A model generated the notes under the pieces. It was given only the letters and a program-made list of their open reading frames with translations. It searched no databases and was not told the DNA's origin. 51,290 nt of DNA from positions 1-51,290 of the forward strand of contig JAHAYX010000033.1 of assembly GCA_018384365.1 (NCBI GenBank). Direction: 5' to 3'. Below are positions 49,690-51,290 of the stretch, piece after piece. The position numbers and the translations under genes were made by a program. This DNA is from Clostridiaceae bacterium. Lineage in GTDB: Bacteria; Bacillota; Clostridia; Oscillospirales; QAMX01. The stretch's first letter is position 1. Every line of letters starts with the position of its first letter.

Positions 49690-49836
49690 GTGTGCAGACG
49701 CTATAAAAACTTTGGATGCCTCATTCTGGCGGTCACGGTCGGCGCGGTGGCAGCACTGCTTTTTCCCGTATGGCTGATCGCGTCTTTACTGGCCATCCTT
49801 GTTATTTTGCTTGGTATCCTGTTAATCTGCGGTTAA
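49690..49836 (+). CDS. 48-residue membrane protein
   Basis: From GTG 49690, chosen because AGGAGG lies eight bases upstream; an ATG at 49645 runs through the hairpin. After a basic start (CRRYKNFG) the rest is two closely spaced hydrophobic helices, CLILAVTVGAVAALLFPVWL and IASLLAILVILLGILLICG. It sits between rsgA and the SpoVM candidate. No family is recognised; a sporulation or membrane-stress role is only a guess from position. Confidence 0.68.
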   Translation: MCRRYKNFGCLILAVTVGAVAALLFPVWLIASLLAILVILLGILLICG

Positions 49837-49865
49837 TCTGGCGGAATAGGAGGAATTTTACGGAT

Positions 49866-49937
49866 ATGCGTATTATCGTATGGAAATCGCCGGCTTTCTT
49901 ACGCGGCCTGCTGAAGCTGCTCTTCCGGGCAGGATAA
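49866..49937 (+). CDS. spoVM: Candidate SpoVM, spore-coat anchoring peptide
   Basis: A 23-residue frame starting MRIIVWKSPAFLRGLLKLLF, with AGGAGG at 49848-49853. It aligns without gaps to B. subtilis SpoVM (from memory MKFYTIKLPKFLGGIVRAML): K7, P9, F11, L12 and G14 are identical, with conservative changes elsewhere. SpoVM is an amphipathic peptide that recognises the curved forespore membrane and anchors the SpoIVA coat basement; Pro9 is known to matter. The site is the classical one, prpC-prkC-rsgA-...-spoVM, and a SPOCS spore gene follows. Too short for routine gene callers. Confidence 0.8.
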   Translation: MRIIVWKSPAFLRGLLKLLFRAG

Positions 49938-49995
49938 AACGGCCGCCTCCCGGAACATCCCTCCGACTGTTTCGGGAAAATTCCACGCAGAAACG

Positions 49996-50032
49996 GTCCC
50001 ACCCTTCTTTAAGGGTGGGACTGTTTCTTTTC
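49996..50032 (+). terminator. Terminator after the SpoVM candidate
   Basis: GTCCCACCCTT and AAGGGTGGGAC pair perfectly around CTTT, followed by TGTTTCTTTTC. The bases 50033-50152 contain nothing recognisable except probable promoter space. Confidence 0.88.
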
Positions 50033-50166
50033 TTGCATAAAAAACAGCGGGCGGAATAACGACGGCGCAATTCCCTTTGCCAAATGTTCTGAACAGGCTG
50101 TGCTTCACATATAAATGGAACATCAATTGGCGGGCTGCGGCCGGCTGAAACAGGGAGGACTGCTCG

Positions 50167-51290
50167 GTGGAGTTACTGAAAAACACATTGCGATATCAGC
50201 GGCAGGTCGCGCGGCAGACCGTATACCGCGAAGAGAGCGCAGAAAGCATCGTGCCGGACACGCTGCCGGATATTGCACGCATTGTTGACGCGACGGGAAC
50301 AGCCTGCATCCGGGATTGGGAGCTGGGGACGGACGAAGTGACCGTGAAATGCACGGTACGGACGTCCGTGCTGTACATGGCAGAGGATGACCGGAAGCTC
50401 TATAAGCTGGAAATGCCGGTTTCCTTCACGCAGCGCGTGGAATTGCGCGGCGCAGAACCAAGCTGTGATCTTTTGTGTTCCTGCGCCCTTGTTTCGGCGG
50501 ATGCACGCGCTGTAAATCCACGCAAAGTGTCCGTTCGCGTCAACACGGCGATCACACCAAGGCTGTATGCCAAAACGGAGGAGTCTTTTACGACCGGCGC
50601 AGACGATATGCGCGAGTGCTGTGTGAAAACCGAAGAGGTTTCTTTTACGACAGTATCGGCCGTGACCTATAAAAACTTCACATTGGTGGAGGATATCGAT
50701 CTTCCGGAAAGCGCAGGTTCCATCAGCGAAGTGCTGCGCGCGGAACTGCGGATCAGACCGGTAGACGTCAAGCTCATGACAAACCGCGTGGTAGTTAGGG
50801 CGGAGGCAGCCGTTTCGGCCCTGTGCGCAAATGCGGACAACGAACCTGTCCGCGTGGAGCGGAATTTCTGCTTTACCCAGATGGCGGATGTCCCGGGCGC
50901 TGAGGAGGATCTTATGGCCTGTGTGGATTTTGGTCTGCGCAGTTTTGAATTGGATCCGGCTCTGGATATGTCCGGAGACTCCAGATATTTGTCGCTCAGC
51001 GCCGGTGTGATCCTGAATATGGAGCTTTCCCGGAACAGCAGCATGCATGTTTTGACCGATCTATACGGCACGCGGCGGGATTCCACTCTGCAAATGCGGG
51101 AAGTGACGCTGACGAGTCCTGCGGAACCCCGTTCCTATCAAGCGGCTGCGTCTGAACACATGGACACGGCTATACCGGTCAGACGCATTGTCGACCAGCG
51201 CCTGCAAACGGACGAAGCGGTGGAATATATGCAGGGAGAAACAGAAGCTTCGGTTGGTGCAATGGTATCTGTTCTGTGCGAGGGTGATGA
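50167..51290 (+). CDS. SPOCS/DUF3794-domain spore protein (partial, runs off the window)
   Basis: The frame opens at GTG 50167, eight bases after GGGAGG, and stays open to the last base (374 residues visible). MELLKNTLRYQRQVARQTVY with SIVPDTLPDIARIVDATGTA is the DUF3794 (SPOCS) signature; a second copy follows from about residue 165 (FTLVEDIDLPESAGSISEVL) and repeats beta-rich units. SPOCS domains occur in spore-coat morphogenesis proteins such as SipL of Clostridioides, which binds SpoIVA, and often end in a LysM domain, which would lie outside. Its neighbour SpoVM would act at the same SpoIVA layer. Confidence 0.88.
   Translation, partial: MELLKNTLRYQRQVARQTVYREESAESIVPDTLPDIARIVDATGTACIRDWELGTDEVTVKCTVRTSVLYMAEDDRKLYKLEMPVSFTQRVELRGAEPSCDLLCSCALVSADARAVNPRKVSVRVNTAITPRLYAKTEESFTTGADDMRECCVKTEEVSFTTVSAVTYKNFTLVEDIDLPESAGSISEVLRAELRIRPVDVKLMTNRVVVRAEAAVSALCANADNEPVRVERNFCFTQMADVPGAEEDLMACVDFGLRSFELDPALDMSGDSRYLSLSAGVILNMELSRNSSMHVLTDLYGTRRDSTLQMREVTLTSPAEPRSYQAAASEHMDTAIPVRRIVDQRLQTDEAVEYMQGETEASVGAMVSVLCEGD

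Overview
The window comes from a spore-forming, fairly GC-rich Firmicute of the class Clostridia, probably a gut Oscillospiraceae/Ruminococcaceae-type organism. This is inferred from gene order and protein families: the yicC-remA-rpoZ-priA-def-fmt-rsmB-rlmN-prpC-prkC-rsgA block, CdaA/CdaR, a SPOCS spore protein, a SpoVM-like peptide, and many host-glycan enzymes. No database search was possible.

Layout. (1) 1-640: end of an rRNA/tRNA cluster: a partial tRNA, 5S rRNA, tRNA-Asn, a CAT-anticodon tRNA (probably Ile2) and tRNA-Trp, with a perfect hairpin in most spacers. (2) 0.7-16.9 kb: a carbohydrate-use region. It holds an AraC regulator divergent from a GH4 glycosidase, a GH5-like glycosidase, an N-terminal-nucleophile amide hydrolase, a Gfo/Idh/MocA dehydrogenase with a thioredoxin-reductase-like flavoprotein, an orphan PTS IIC-like permease, a SpoU methyltransferase, a DUF5060/DUF4038-type glycosidase, then a forward run of two TIM-barrel isomerase-like proteins, a second Gfo/Idh/MocA enzyme, a GH29 fucosidase and a VOC protein. 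GH4 and Gfo/Idh enzymes both work through NAD-dependent hydride removal from sugars, so oxidation-elimination chemistry is a plausible theme. (3) 16.9-21.65 kb: an AT-richer, decayed integrated element next to a tRNA-Pro gene. It holds a lipoprotein, the 3' remnant of a serine recombinase, a phage end module (small protein, carbohydrate-binding-like protein, holin, GH25 lysin), an XRE repressor facing a three-operator control region, a 45-residue gene, a pseudogene and a coiled-coil gene. (4) 21.9-33.4 kb: a URO-D-family protein, a MinD-like ATPase without a membrane-targeting tail, mgsA, hisS, aspS, a membrane protein, a HAD phosphatase, a VOC protein, lrgAB, an SGNH hydrolase, a DUF4358 lipoprotein and a GNAT acetyltransferase. 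(5) 33.5-38.1 kb: cdaA-cdaR (cyclic-di-AMP synthesis), an RseC-like protein, a DUF5685 protein, a J-domain protein with a Cys-rich tail and a membrane protein. (6) 38.1-51.3 kb: the conserved housekeeping block ending in two tiny genes, one of which looks like an overlooked spoVM, then a SPOCS/DUF3794 gene running off the window.

Most notable observations: the 23-codon SpoVM candidate in its classical neighbourhood; three 17-bp operators at an exact 34-bp pitch around a divergent phage-type promoter pair; a recombinase tail with intact terminator fused to a phage end module; a 10-bp-pitch GTTTCA array; and the oxidoreductase/TIM-barrel sugar cluster. The housekeeping block lacks gmk, coaBC, rpe and thiN, which sit in this block in Bacillus subtilis.
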